Positions 17,159-26,205 of a stretch of 64,000 nucleotides of DNA are shown piece by piece. The stretch comes from Peptoniphilus_A genitalis. Lineage in GTDB: Bacteria > Bacillota > Clostridia > Tissierellales > Peptoniphilaceae. The notes under the pieces were generated by a model. The model searched no databases. It had not been told where the DNA came from and was given only the letters and a program-made list of their open reading frames with translations. The position numbers and the translations under genes were made by a program. The stretch is taken from NCBI RefSeq assembly GCF_949769225.1, contig NZ_CATKPB010000011.1; one strand, given 5' to 3'. How positions within the stretch are numbered: position 1 is the stretch's first letter; every line of letters starts with the position of its first letter.

Positions 17159-18634
17159 TTAAAGTGAATTTTTTATTTTTTCTGCTCTTTCAATTAGTTT
17201 ATCTTTTCCTAATAGGTAAAGGATATTTTGCATTTCTGGTCCGTGAACATTTCCAGATATTGCAGCTCTTACTGGCATGTAAAGTTGCTTGCCCTTTACT
17301 CCAGAGTCCTTTTGAACTTCCTTCATTAGTCCCTTAGCAGTTTCCATGTCAATTTCATCGTGTGATTTTACAATCTTTATAAAGGAATCAAGAAGTCCTG
17401 GCACGTGTTCTTGTGCTAATTCTTCTTTTGCGGCATCTTCTGTGATTTCAATGTCGCCAAATAAGAACTTAATGTGTCCTGGAATATCTTCTAACTTGTC
17501 ACAAGCTTCTCTCACTGTGTCTATTAAGATCTTGTACCATTCAAAGTTGTCCCTAATTTCTTCTTCACTTAAAAGACCTGACTCAGTTACAAATGGAATT
17601 GCAAGTTCAGCAAGTTTTTCTAGGTCATAGGACTTCATGTAATGAGAGTTAACCCAGTTTAACTTGTCTGTGTCAAAAATTCCTCCAGACTTTCCTACCC
17701 TGTCGAAGGAGAATTTTTCTACTAACTCGTCTAGGGACATAATTTCTTCTCCATCTTCTGGAGACCAGCCAACAAGTGCAAGATAGTTTACAATTCCTTC
17801 TGGTAGGTAGCCCCTCTTCTTAAAGTCTTCTACGGAAACATCTCCCTGTCTCTTAGAAAGTTTTTTCCTGTCCTTATTTAAAACTGTTGGAAGGTGGACA
17901 AATTCTGGTGCCTCCCAACCAAGACATTCATAAAGATAAACGTGCTTTGGAGTTGATGGAAGCCATTCTTCCCCTCTAACAATGTGAGTGATTCCCATTA
18001 GGTGGTCATCAACAATTACAGCCATGTGGTAAGTTGGAAAACCATCTGACTTCATTAGGACTTGGTCGTCAATTTCGTCTGTGTTAATTGTAACCTTTCC
18101 ACGAACTGCATCGTTAAATGTGATGTCCTTGTTCTTTGGAAGTTTAAGTCTTACAACATAATCTTCGCCAGCTGCAATTCTCTTCTTAGCTTCTTCAAGA
18201 GGAATTCCACGGCAAAGTCCGTCATACTTAGGTACCTTACCCTTAATTCTTTGTTCTTCTCTAAGATGATCTAATCTGTCCTTGGAGCAGAAGCAGTAGT
18301 AAGCGTGGCCATCTTCAATTAATTTATCAACATATTTTTTGTAGATGTCTAATCTTTCTGATTGGATGTAAGGTCCACAGTCGCCAACTTCTGCTAGCTT
18401 ACCATCCTTAACTACGACACCCTCGTCATGAGTTATGCCTGCCCATTCAAGGGATTCAATTAGGTTTTCAATAGCACCTTCTACATATCTTGTCCTGTCT
18501 GTATCTTCAATTCTCAAAACAAATTTGCCGCCATTTTTCTTTGCGAATAAGTAATTGTAAAGTGCTGTTCTCAAACCTCCAATGTGAAGGTAACCTGTTG
18601 GTGATGGTGCAAATCTTAATTTAATATCTGACAT
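17159..18634 (-). CDS. gltX: Glutamyl-tRNA synthetase
   Basis: 491-residue class I synthetase that charges tRNA-Glu; in many Firmicutes it also mischarges tRNA-Gln for the amidotransferase route. The Rossmann HIGH-type motif is APSPTGYLHIGG (about 9-20) and the KMSKS loop is KKLSKRQGD (about 250). The discriminating family motif GEEWLPSTPKHVYLYE is present. The ribosome site is GAAAGGAAG. It lies 17 bases downstream of the SLH-protein gene on the same strand, so the two may be co-transcribed. Confidence 0.97.
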   Translation of the reverse strand: MSDIKLRFAPSPTGYLHIGGLRTALYNYLFAKKNGGKFVLRIEDTDRTRYVEGAIENLIESLEWAGITHDEGVVVKDGKLAEVGDCGPYIQSERLDIYKKYVDKLIEDGHAYYCFCSKDRLDHLREEQRIKGKVPKYDGLCRGIPLEEAKKRIAAGEDYVVRLKLPKNKDITFNDAVRGKVTINTDEIDDQVLMKSDGFPTYHMAVIVDDHLMGITHIVRGEEWLPSTPKHVYLYECLGWEAPEFVHLPTVLNKDRKKLSKRQGDVSVEDFKKRGYLPEGIVNYLALVGWSPEDGEEIMSLDELVEKFSFDRVGKSGGIFDTDKLNWVNSHYMKSYDLEKLAELAIPFVTESGLLSEEEIRDNFEWYKILIDTVREACDKLEDIPGHIKFLFGDIEITEDAAKEELAQEHVPGLLDSFIKIVKSHDEIDMETAKGLMKEVQKDSGVKGKQLYMPVRAAISGNVHGPEMQNILYLLGKDKLIERAEKIKNSL

Positions 18635-18651
18635 TTTTTCTTCCTTTCTAT

Positions 18652-20214
18652 TTACTTTGCTGTAATTTCTATAACTTGATAATAAGCCCAGTGATTTCTA
18701 TTTAAATCTTTAAATGGGTTCTTTGAATACTTATCTAAGAAAGACTTGTTGATCTTCCTATCTAAAATCTTGTTAAAAATTGTGGCAGCTTCTGCCCTTG
18801 TGATCTTGTCATTTGGTTTGAATTCATTTTTTGACTTTCCAACCATAATTCCGTGACTTGACAAGGCATTTATAGCCTCACTTGCCCAATAATTTTCCTT
18901 TACGTCCTTGAAATCAATTGGATGCTTGCCCACATTTAATTTCAAATAATTTGCCATCATGCTGGCAAACTGTGCCCTAGTCATTGGCTCCTTTGGTTTA
19001 AAAGTTCCATCTTCATAACCAGAAATTAGTCCTCGTTTTTCTATAAAGACAATATTGTCGTAGAACCATTGGCCCTCCTTCAAGTCGCTAAAGGAAGACT
19101 CGCCATTGGCCTTGGCCTTATCGTCAATTAATCTCTTTAAAACTGAGGCAGCCTCTGCCCTTGTTATTTTTTCGTTTGGAGCGAACTTATCACTAGATAT
19201 ACCTGACATATATGGAAGTCTAATAAGGTCTATAGACTTTTGAAGTTCTGCAAGTGACTTATTTATTTCATCAGTTGAAACTTCACTTTTAACTACAATA
19301 TACTCAGCTGAGGCAATAGCTGCACGAATTCTTCTTTCATTTTGGATGCCTGCCTTGGCAGTTGAAAGATTTTTCGCAAAGTCCACATAGTCTGTTAACT
19401 TTTCAAGAGTTTTTATTGTACTATAAGTTTCTAGTTCATCGTTGTTTTCGTTGACAAGTTCTGTTGATTTTTTAGCCTCAAGCTTAGCCTTTACCATGTA
19501 ATCAAGGCTTGCTTCCTTGTCCTTTGTAGTCGCAACTATCCTAAGTAAAGATCCTTCTTTTAAATCAAGACCTTCAAAGATAAAGTTTCCCTTTTCATCA
19601 GCCTTAGTAGTGGCAACAAGTTTTTTATCAATGGCAAGTCTTAAGTCAGCATTTTTTTCTGTTGTGCCTTGGATTTCACTTGCTCCATCATAAAGGTCCT
19701 TGATAGTCAAAACGCCATTTTGAGTTTTTGTTGATGACTCAAGATTTTTTTGGTCACTCTTAGTAGCTCCTTCCTTGTCCACATAGGATAAGACAAAGGA
19801 GTTTTTCAAATTTGAACTTGATCCAACATCACTCTTTACCCTAGTGTCGATTTCTAGGTTTAGCCTGTCGCCCTTGATAACAGATAAGTCGTTGGCATTA
19901 ATTGTGACAATGCTTTGGTCTTTTCCCTTAATGGAAGTTTCCCTAATGTCTAGCTTGCCTGCCACTTCCTTCTCGTCAATTAGCCTTGTTTCTTTGACTT
20001 CAAGTGCCTTATCAAACAAGAGAGTTACAGAAAAAGATGAATACTTTTCCTTGTAGTCTCTTGGCAAATTTACAATTAAATTATACTTTAGATTATCGCC
20101 ACTCTTTGCCTGAGATAGACCAGGTTGTTCGAGGACAACTTGAATGTCTTCAGCTGCAAATACATTTACAAAAAGAGTGAAAGCCATAAGAATGTATAAA
20201 AACATTTTTTTCAT
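18652..20214 (-). CDS. Surface protein with three S-layer homology domains
   Basis: 520 residues. Signal peptide 1-20 (ends NVFAA). An N-terminal cohesin-like beta domain follows (about 25-160, GDNLKYNLIVNLP...), then a short Ig-like carboxypeptidase-regulatory/transthyretin-type repeat (GASEIQGTTEKNADLRLAIDKK), a helical linker and three SLH modules (about 345-520) with the ITRAEAA, MTRAQFA and ITRAEAA signatures. SLH modules bind pyruvylated secondary wall polymer, so the protein is displayed on the surface, possibly as a ligand-binding or matrix component. GGGGGC precedes the ATG. It lies upstream of gltX. Confidence 0.88.
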   Translation of the reverse strand: MKKMFLYILMAFTLFVNVFAAEDIQVVLEQPGLSQAKSGDNLKYNLIVNLPRDYKEKYSSFSVTLLFDKALEVKETRLIDEKEVAGKLDIRETSIKGKDQSIVTINANDLSVIKGDRLNLEIDTRVKSDVGSSSNLKNSFVLSYVDKEGATKSDQKNLESSTKTQNGVLTIKDLYDGASEIQGTTEKNADLRLAIDKKLVATTKADEKGNFIFEGLDLKEGSLLRIVATTKDKEASLDYMVKAKLEAKKSTELVNENNDELETYSTIKTLEKLTDYVDFAKNLSTAKAGIQNERRIRAAIASAEYIVVKSEVSTDEINKSLAELQKSIDLIRLPYMSGISSDKFAPNEKITRAEAASVLKRLIDDKAKANGESSFSDLKEGQWFYDNIVFIEKRGLISGYEDGTFKPKEPMTRAQFASMMANYLKLNVGKHPIDFKDVKENYWASEAINALSSHGIMVGKSKNEFKPNDKITRAEAATIFNKILDRKINKSFLDKYSKNPFKDLNRNHWAYYQVIEITAK

Positions 20215-20282
20215 AAAAACGCCCCCTTAATATATTTATAATTATACTAAAGGGGTCAAAACAATTCAATAAACGAGTATTT

Positions 20283-20735
20283 TTAAGTTTTATCTCTATT
20301 AGTCTCCTTTGAATTAATGAAATAAATCATAAATATTGAAACTAATGTCGAATTCAAAAATGCCATTGGCAAGGTGTAAATTTTAAGACTATAAATATAT
20401 CTTTTTAAGGCAATCCAAATTATAAAAATTATTATTGTAAAAAATATATTTAGTTTACTTCTAAAGAATCTTTTTATTATCTCTATAACTTTATATTGTA
20501 GTGCTAAGATACAAAAACTTGTACAATTTACAAAAAGTCTAACAAAAGCAGATATGTCTAAAAGTATAAAATCTTTATTTGAATTTTTATCCATAAATTC
20601 TATAACCCTGCTCTTATCATAGGGTTGAATAGTTTGTTTTGGTAAATCCAAAATATCGCTATGATAAAATAAAATAAAAATAAAAAATAAAAAGAATATC
20701 AAATAGACTATATTTCCAAATTTTCTATATTTCAT
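20283..20735 (-). CDS. Membrane protein of an exported/membrane gene pair, unknown family
   Basis: 150 residues with four predicted transmembrane helices (about 8-26, 60-82, 95-115, 120-142) and a polar loop between the first two. No family recognised. Its ATG overlaps the stop of the preceding gene by one base (TAATG), so translation is probably coupled. The pairing with a secreted protein would fit an immunity or export partner, but that is inference only. Confidence 0.65.
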   Translation of the reverse strand: MKYRKFGNIVYLIFFLFFIFILFYHSDILDLPKQTIQPYDKSRVIEFMDKNSNKDFILLDISAFVRLFVNCTSFCILALQYKVIEIIKRFFRSKLNIFFTIIIFIIWIALKRYIYSLKIYTLPMAFLNSTLVSIFMIYFINSKETNRDKT

Positions 20736-21412
20736 TATTTAAACTCAGTATAATTTACATCTGAAGCGTTTTGTGGAATTATAATATTATATCTATTGCA
20801 CCATCCTGTAACAACTGACGCAGTCGTACCATCTATTCTACTGTATGTATTAATAATTTTAGCATGACGACCGCAATTATTAATGTTCGTAATTGACATT
20901 CCCCTTGAAATACTTTCTAAATTAAATAAAAAAGAAGAAACGCCTCCTGTTCTAGGCAAATACCCCAATGTAGCTTTGACTATATCTCCCATTGAAAAAG
21001 ATGTCCATTCAAATACAAAATCTATTGTTTTTGGTTTATCAAGATAAGTCACTATCGCTTCAGTTGATTCATATCCATTTACTGTATTAAGGTATGATAC
21101 TACACCTCCCTTAGGTGCTATATAACTTTGTGAATATGGCTTTATATACTTAACTCCATATTTTATTGCATATTTAGTTCTAATTGAGTCTTCAATTTCT
21201 GGATAAATTATCTCCTCATATACATCCAACATTTCTACTGCATCTTGCTCTTCTAGTTGTTTTAATATATTCTCTCTTTCTTTCTCCTTTTCAATTTCTA
21301 TCTCATCTATCATTTGTTTTTCATAATCCGCATTATCTTGATTACTTGCAAATACATGGACAGGCATTAAAAACAATATGGCTATAACTATCATCTTAAA
21401 TTTAACTTTCAT
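20735..21412 (-). CDS. Secreted protein with coiled-coil N-terminus, unknown family
   Basis: 225 residues. Signal peptide 1-22 (ends VHVFAS), then a highly charged Glu/Lys coiled coil (about 27-75), then a beta-rich C-terminal domain (about 80-225) containing two cysteines (in NNCGRH and GWCNRY) that could form a disulfide outside the cell. I do not recognise the domain. It is translationally coupled to the downstream membrane protein. The pair has its own leader and is more AT-rich than neighbouring housekeeping genes. Confidence 0.7.
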   Translation of the reverse strand: MKVKFKMIVIAILFLMPVHVFASNQDNADYEKQMIDEIEIEKEKERENILKQLEEQDAVEMLDVYEEIIYPEIEDSIRTKYAIKYGVKYIKPYSQSYIAPKGGVVSYLNTVNGYESTEAIVTYLDKPKTIDFVFEWTSFSMGDIVKATLGYLPRTGGVSSFLFNLESISRGMSITNINNCGRHAKIINTYSRIDGTTASVVTGWCNRYNIIIPQNASDVNYTEFK

Positions 21413-21518
21413 TATTTTTCACTCCTTGATAATATCAAAATATTACTTAACTATATTGCACTAACAAATTCACCTTGCAATCATTTTATACCCAAAATAA
21501 TATATTTTAATAAAAACT

Positions 21519-21554
21519 AAAAAAGACTTTAGCAAATTATAAATCACTAAAGTC
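21519..21554 (-). terminator. Terminator of the purine permease gene
   Basis: Minus-strand stem GACTTTAG/CTAAAGTC (plus 21547-21554 and 21525-21532) followed by six T. Confidence 0.83.
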
Positions 21555-21570
21555 CTAAAAATACTTTTTA

Positions 21571-22896
21571 TTAAAATGGCAATATTGGTCTTAAATATCT
21601 TAGTGTAAAGATAAGCGCCAATAAATACATTACAGGTGAAACTTCTTTTCCACGTCCTGTTGCTACTTTTAAGATTACATAAGAGATCATTCCTACAGAA
21701 ATACCTTCTGCAATTGAATATGCAAAGGGCATTGTAACCATTGTCAAAAAGGCTGGAACTGATTCTGTGTAGTCATCTAATTTTATTTGATTAATTGGAC
21801 TAATCATAAAAAGTCCTACCATTACAAGAGCAGCTGATGTTGCTTGTGCTGGCACAATTGAAAAAATCGGGAATAAAAATAGGGATACAAAGAAGAAGAA
21901 AGCACAAGATAGTGATGTAAGTCCAGTTCTTCCTCCGTCAGCTACACCTGATGCTGATTCAACAAAAGTTGTAACTGTAGATGTTCCCAAGAGTGCTCCC
22001 ACAACTGTACCAATGGCATCAGATAAAAGGGCACGACCAACTCCTGGAAGGTTTCCATCTTCGTCGATTAAGCCTGCCTTTGTGGCAACTCCAGTTAAGG
22101 TTCCCACTGTATCAAATAAGTCTACAAATAAAAATGTAAACATTACTGAAAACATATCAAAGGTAAATAAATCTCCCCAGTGAAGTTTAAAGGCAACAGG
22201 GCTAAGTGATGGTGGAAGTGAGAATAACATTCCTCCGGGTAAGTGACTAACTCCCAAGATAAGAGCAAGTACAGTTCCTGTTATAATTCCATATAAAAGT
22301 GCTCCCTTGACATTTTTTGCTGTCAAAAGTGCCATGACCATAAGTGATACTATAAAAACAAGAGATGGTCTTGATGCAATTTCGCCAAGAGAAATTAAAG
22401 TTGCGTCATTATTTACTATAACTCCTGCTGAAATAAGCCCAACTAGGGTTATAAATAATCCTATACCAACAGATACTGCATTCTTAAGTGACATTGGTAT
22501 TGAAGTAAATATTGCTTCACGAATGTTGAAGAAGCTCATCACTATAAAGATGATACCTTCTAAGAATACTGCCGTTAAGGCGTAGGACCAATCGTGACCC
22601 ATACTTAATACAACTGTGTAAGTGAAGAAAGCATTAAGTCCCATTCCTGCTGAAAGTGCGAAGGGCAAGTTTGCAAATAACCCCATAAAGAGCATTGCAA
22701 TAATTGAAGCAACTATGGTCGCAGTGAAAACTCCACCCTTGTCCATTCCAGTTTCAGATAACATGTTTGGATTAACAACAAGAATATATGACATTGTCAT
22801 AAAAGTTGTAAGTCCTGCCAAAAATTCTGTTTTGGCATTAGTCTTTCTCTCATTGAGAGAAAATGTTCTTTCTAAAAAACTTGAATTTGTTTCCAT
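21571..22896 (-). CDS. NCS2 family purine permease (AzgA/PbuG-PbuO type)
   Basis: 441-residue, about 12-14-helix inner-membrane transporter for adenine, guanine or hypoxanthine, proton-coupled in characterised members. N-terminal signature: TEFLAGLTTFMTMSYILVVNP and ALSAGMGLNAFFTY. The substrate-site region LFVDLFDTVGTLTGVATKAG with ...GALLGTSTVTTFVESASGVADGGRTGL is characteristic of the AzgA branch rather than the UraA/xanthine branch. The ribosome site is GAGGAGG. No purine riboswitch is recognisable in the short leader. It complements the hpt salvage gene elsewhere in the window. Confidence 0.93.
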   Translation of the reverse strand: METNSSFLERTFSLNERKTNAKTEFLAGLTTFMTMSYILVVNPNMLSETGMDKGGVFTATIVASIIAMLFMGLFANLPFALSAGMGLNAFFTYTVVLSMGHDWSYALTAVFLEGIIFIVMSFFNIREAIFTSIPMSLKNAVSVGIGLFITLVGLISAGVIVNNDATLISLGEIASRPSLVFIVSLMVMALLTAKNVKGALLYGIITGTVLALILGVSHLPGGMLFSLPPSLSPVAFKLHWGDLFTFDMFSVMFTFLFVDLFDTVGTLTGVATKAGLIDEDGNLPGVGRALLSDAIGTVVGALLGTSTVTTFVESASGVADGGRTGLTSLSCAFFFFVSLFLFPIFSIVPAQATSAALVMVGLFMISPINQIKLDDYTESVPAFLTMVTMPFAYSIAEGISVGMISYVILKVATGRGKEVSPVMYLLALIFTLRYLRPILPF

Positions 22897-22999
22897 TTTT
22901 TCCTCCTCATATAAAATACATTTTTTATTCTATCACATTGGGCGACAAATGGTAGAAAGATGATAAATTTTTTTCTGTTAAAAATAATTTTTAAGTAAG

Positions 23000-23036
23000 A
23001 AAAAAAGACTCTTGAAGTGGGACTTCAAAAGTCTTT
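23000..23036 (-). terminator. Terminator of the GntR-ABC operon
   Basis: 14-bp minus-strand stem with one G-T pair (plus 23006-23019 and 23023-23036), CCC loop, then a T run; 6 bases after the last permease gene. Confidence 0.9.
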
Positions 23037-23041
23037 CTCTA

Positions 23042-23680
23042 TTAATAATCTTTTCTCTCTCCTAGTAGTCGAGAGATTATATAAATTGTTATTACAAAGG
23101 CAAGTAAGAATAAAGTCAATTTAATAGAACTTGTTCTTTTTATTATGCCAAGGAAAAATCCTGCAGGATTCCTTCCAAGCCTATCTAAGAGGGGAAGTAA
23201 GGCAGGTGAACTTGTAAATATTGTTCCCACACCACTTGTTTGACCAAAGTAAAGATAGATGGGGATACTTATAAGATAATATGCCATCACATAAATTGTA
23301 ATGAAAAGTCCAACCTTAAATTCAAAACCATTTAATTCAACATTTTGTAAGATAAAGGTCATTAAAAGTCCATCTATTATAAATATACTTAATACCTTCA
23401 AGAACTTTACATTTATTATGTCAGCCCTTGATGCACCAAGAGTCAAAAGGTAGGGCTTGCTCTTATCAATTATCATACCTTCACTAGATATTACGTATAA
23501 GATATAGTGTAATAGGATAGCTACTAGAAAAAGTAGGGCAAAGGGTTTTTCTCCAAAGAAACTTAATTCTTTTGTATATAATCCTAGGCTCTTAATGACA
23601 AAAATCATTGCAATAAATATGAGATAAACAATAATAAATTTTTTCCTAATTTTAAAATCATTTTTTAAAAGAATTTTCAT
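23042..23680 (-). CDS. ABC transporter permease-like membrane protein (third of three)
   Basis: 212 residues with six hydrophobic helices, in the pattern of ABC-2 type or bacitracin/lantibiotic-exporter permeases. It is not closely similar to the two preceding permeases. It overlaps the upstream gene by 4 bases (ATGA) and is the last gene of the five-gene GntR-ABC operon, ending in a strong terminator. The substrate is unknown. Confidence 0.75.
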   Translation of the reverse strand: MKILLKNDFKIRKKFIIVYLIFIAMIFVIKSLGLYTKELSFFGEKPFALLFLVAILLHYILYVISSEGMIIDKSKPYLLTLGASRADIINVKFLKVLSIFIIDGLLMTFILQNVELNGFEFKVGLFITIYVMAYYLISIPIYLYFGQTSGVGTIFTSSPALLPLLDRLGRNPAGFFLGIIKRTSSIKLTLFLLAFVITIYIISRLLGERKDY

Positions 23681-24297
23681 ACTATCCCCCTCTCCCTCAA
23701 ATATTTTGTGGAATATTTATAGTCCAAGCTAAAGGACAAGATGCAAATTATTATTGAGACTCCTATACATATTGGTCTGTAAATAGTAAAGATTTCATAG
23801 AAACCTAAATAAATAAAGGATAAGCCTGCTCCAAAAATGATCCAAAATAATGCGCAAAGGAAAACTACGGATCCCCTTTGATATCTTGTGAAAACAATGT
23901 GGCTGAAGCTAAGGGCCATAAAGTCTAGGGCTATAAATAGGCTCATATAAATGTCTATGATAATATTTTTATCTTCCTCATTACTAAGAATTAATCCCAT
24001 TAATAAAACAAGTGAAGTAATTACAAAGATAATTAGGTTTTTTATTATCTTGGCAAGAGAATAGTCCTCAATAGATATTGGCATAGTCATAAACTTTTGA
24101 AAATCTTTGAAATTATCTCCAAAAACACTTTGTGCCCTAATGATAAAGATCAATGTAAGACTCCATTGGATAAAAAACTTGTTGAAAGCTTGTCCTGTTA
24201 TCAAAAAACCTATAAAAAGTATGGCAGTAATAAATATAACAATTGGTAGGACAATATTCTTTACAAGTTTAAAGTCATTATATAAAACTGCTTTCAT
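23677..24297 (-). CDS. ABC-2 type permease-like membrane protein (second of three)
   Basis: 206 residues, about six transmembrane helices. Clearly paralogous to the next gene upstream: both begin MKAVL-N, carry a motif like FGDNFKDFQKFMTMPIS after helix 2, and end with KYL/FLRE plus IV. This arrangement, an ATPase with several small permeases behind a GntR regulator, resembles Ytr/BcrA-type envelope-stress exporters. Four-base overlaps on both sides show tight operon coupling. Confidence 0.78.
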   Translation of the reverse strand: MKAVLYNDFKLVKNIVLPIVIFITAILFIGFLITGQAFNKFFIQWSLTLIFIIRAQSVFGDNFKDFQKFMTMPISIEDYSLAKIIKNLIIFVITSLVLLMGLILSNEEDKNIIIDIYMSLFIALDFMALSFSHIVFTRYQRGSVVFLCALFWIIFGAGLSFIYLGFYEIFTIYRPICIGVSIIICILSFSLDYKYSTKYLRERGIV

Positions 24298-24899
24298 ACT
24301 ATCTCCTTCTCCCTTAAAAATTTTGATGAGAATTTATAATCCATAAAAACTGAAATTATTGGTAGTGCTATAGAAAGAATTATGAAAATTATTTTATAAT
24401 TCAAAAGATACTTAGTGTAACTAAGCAATGGAAGCCCAACTAATAAAACAAATAAGGTATAAACTATAAATATATAAGATCTATGATATTTAGAAAAAAA
24501 TATGTGGAAAATGCTCATTAAACTAAAATCAATTGCTAGAAAATAAAATATATATCTTTTTATAATTTCCATTGTAATGTCTTCTTTAAAAATTACTAAG
24601 AAAATAAAAAATGCTATTGATGTAATTAAATAGACCATTATATTTCTGACGATTTTTCCAAGTGCATAGTCACTAGTAGAAATTGGCATTGTGAGAAACT
24701 TATCCATGTCACTGTACTTATCTCCAAAGGCAATTTGACCTCTTAATGTATAAGAAGCAGTAGCAATGCAGTAGTTAATAAGTCGGTTATCTCCTCCCAT
24801 ATTATTAATAAAAAATAAGAGTATTAATGCCAATCCTACTATTGATGCTAGAAAATAATACTTAAATATTTTCCATTCATTTAAAAGTACTGCTTTCAT
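24294..24899 (-). CDS. ABC-2 type permease-like membrane protein (first of three)
   Basis: 201 residues, about six transmembrane helices, paralogous to the following gene (shared motif FGDKYSDMDKFLTMPIS and C-terminal SSKFLREKEIV). Such a duplicated pair suggests a heteromeric permease served by the upstream ATPase. It overlaps the ATPase gene by 4 bases. Confidence 0.78.
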   Translation of the reverse strand: MKAVLLNEWKIFKYYFLASIVGLALILLFFINNMGGDNRLINYCIATASYTLRGQIAFGDKYSDMDKFLTMPISTSDYALGKIVRNIMVYLITSIAFFIFLVIFKEDITMEIIKRYIFYFLAIDFSLMSIFHIFFSKYHRSYIFIVYTLFVLLVGLPLLSYTKYLLNYKIIFIILSIALPIISVFMDYKFSSKFLREKEIV

Positions 24900-25735
24900 T
24901 GTCCACCTCTTGATAAAAATATCATTATGTCCTCCACATTTGCCCTGTCAACAACTTCATTTGGATAAAATTCTTTGAAAACTTGAACATTTTTTATCAA
25001 AGCTTCTGTTGAGTATTTATTTTTTCTTGTCTTTAAGATAAAGTCTCCATAATTTTTTAAATTTTCTTCAGACGTTTTTAGGATTCCATATTTTTCTATT
25101 AGGGAGTCCTTTTCATCGTATAAGATAACTCTTCCCTCGTGGATATAAATTATATAGTCGGCGATTTTTTCTATATCAGACAAGATGTGTGATGAGAATA
25201 AAATTGTCTTGTCCCCATCCTTGATGTAGTCAAATAAAAATCCTATAATTTCGTCACGAATCACTGGGTCGAGGCCCGATGTTGGCTCGTCAAGGATCAA
25301 GAGGTCAGGGTCGTGACAAATTGCAGAAATAATTTTTAATTTCATTAGATTACCTGTCGAGAGTTCGTTTAACTTCTTGTCCCTTGGCATCTTAAATTTA
25401 TCTGCACAGTCATAAAACATTTCTTCATCAAAATTTTTGTAGGCAACTTTTAAAATATCCACAACATCCTTAATCTTAAAAGTATCGTTAAAGAAGGAGT
25501 CAGGTATCACTGCCCCAATTTTCTCGAAGGACTCCTTGTGGATTTTTTCTCCAAAAACTTTTATGTCTCCATCATACCTATAGAGGTCCAAGATGCATTT
25601 TAAAAGTGTTGTCTTGCCTGCACCGTTCTCCCCAATTAGTCCAAGGACTGCTCCTTCTGGAATTTCTAAATTTTCTATATCAAGGTCAAAGTCCTTAAAT
25701 TCTTTTCTCAAATTTTTTATTTCGATTGCTTTCAT
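24896..25735 (-). CDS. ABC transporter ATP-binding protein (BcrA/YtrB-like)
   Basis: 279 residues. Walker A GENGAGKTT (about 35-43), an atypical signature loop LSTGNLMKLKI in place of LSGGQ, Walker B LLILDEPTSGLD and the switch His in SSHILSD. The divergent signature and a 60-residue C-terminal extension are common in the antibiotic-resistance/envelope-stress exporter branch. It powers the three small permeases encoded downstream. Start overlaps the GntR gene by 4 bases. Confidence 0.9.
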   Translation of the reverse strand: MKAIEIKNLRKEFKDFDLDIENLEIPEGAVLGLIGENGAGKTTLLKCILDLYRYDGDIKVFGEKIHKESFEKIGAVIPDSFFNDTFKIKDVVDILKVAYKNFDEEMFYDCADKFKMPRDKKLNELSTGNLMKLKIISAICHDPDLLILDEPTSGLDPVIRDEIIGFLFDYIKDGDKTILFSSHILSDIEKIADYIIYIHEGRVILYDEKDSLIEKYGILKTSEENLKNYGDFILKTRKNKYSTEALIKNVQVFKEFYPNEVVDRANVEDIMIFLSRGGQ

Positions 25736-26112
25736 ACTTCACCCACCTCATCTAATGTCTTTAAAATTTCTTGCAATTCTTCTATTTCAATTCCTGCAGC
25801 CTTGGCAACAGTCATTGCGTCAGTAAAATATTTTTCGATCTCTGCAAGAGCATTCTCTCTTACAACTTCTTCATTTAATTTTTTTACAAAAGATCCCTTG
25901 CCTGGCATGGAGTAAATATATCCCTCTTGCTCCAAGTCATTGTAGGCACGCTTTGTTGTAATGACAGAGACCTTTAAGTCGCTGGCAAGAGTCCTCATAC
26001 CAGGAAGATCTTCGTCAGCTTTTAATTCTCCAGCAACAATTTGAGCCTTGATTTGATTTTTTATCTGCTCATAAATTGGAAGGCCAGAGTCATTGGAAAT
26101 AATAATTTTCAT
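25732..26112 (-). CDS. GntR family regulator, YtrA subfamily
   Basis: 126 residues: an N-terminal winged helix (PIYEQIKNQIKAQIVAGELKADEDLPGMRTLA, then SVITTKRAYNDLEQEGYIYSMPGKGSFV, about 10-75) and a short helical C-terminal dimerisation tail, the compact YtrA architecture. Members are autorepressors of downstream ABC exporters induced by cell-wall-active compounds. It is the first gene of the operon. Candidate operators lie directly upstream. Confidence 0.9.
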   Translation of the reverse strand: MKIIISNDSGLPIYEQIKNQIKAQIVAGELKADEDLPGMRTLASDLKVSVITTKRAYNDLEQEGYIYSMPGKGSFVKKLNEEVVRENALAEIEKYFTDAMTVAKAAGIEIEELQEILKTLDEVGEV

Positions 26113-26131
26113 ATCACACCACCTTTAAGCC

Positions 26132-26181
26132 TATATACTTTATATTTTTGCTTTTACACAGTACTTGTATTAAATACTGTA
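26132..26181 (-). promoter_or_regulatory. Candidate operator/promoter region of the GntR-ABC operon
   Basis: Positions 26132-26147 hold a 16-base block (plus strand TATATACTTTATATTT) repeated exactly at 27247-27262 before the CPBP protease gene. Beside it is a dyad, ACAGTA (26158-26163) and TACTGT (26175-26180), with an 11-base centre. Either could be the GntR binding site. Confidence 0.45.
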
Positions 26182-26205
26182 ATAATTCTAAAAAGCACAA
26201 AACAA

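Noticed and set aside
22897..22990. Purine riboswitch in the NCS2 permease leader
   Set aside because: No conserved purine-aptamer loops are present in the short leader.
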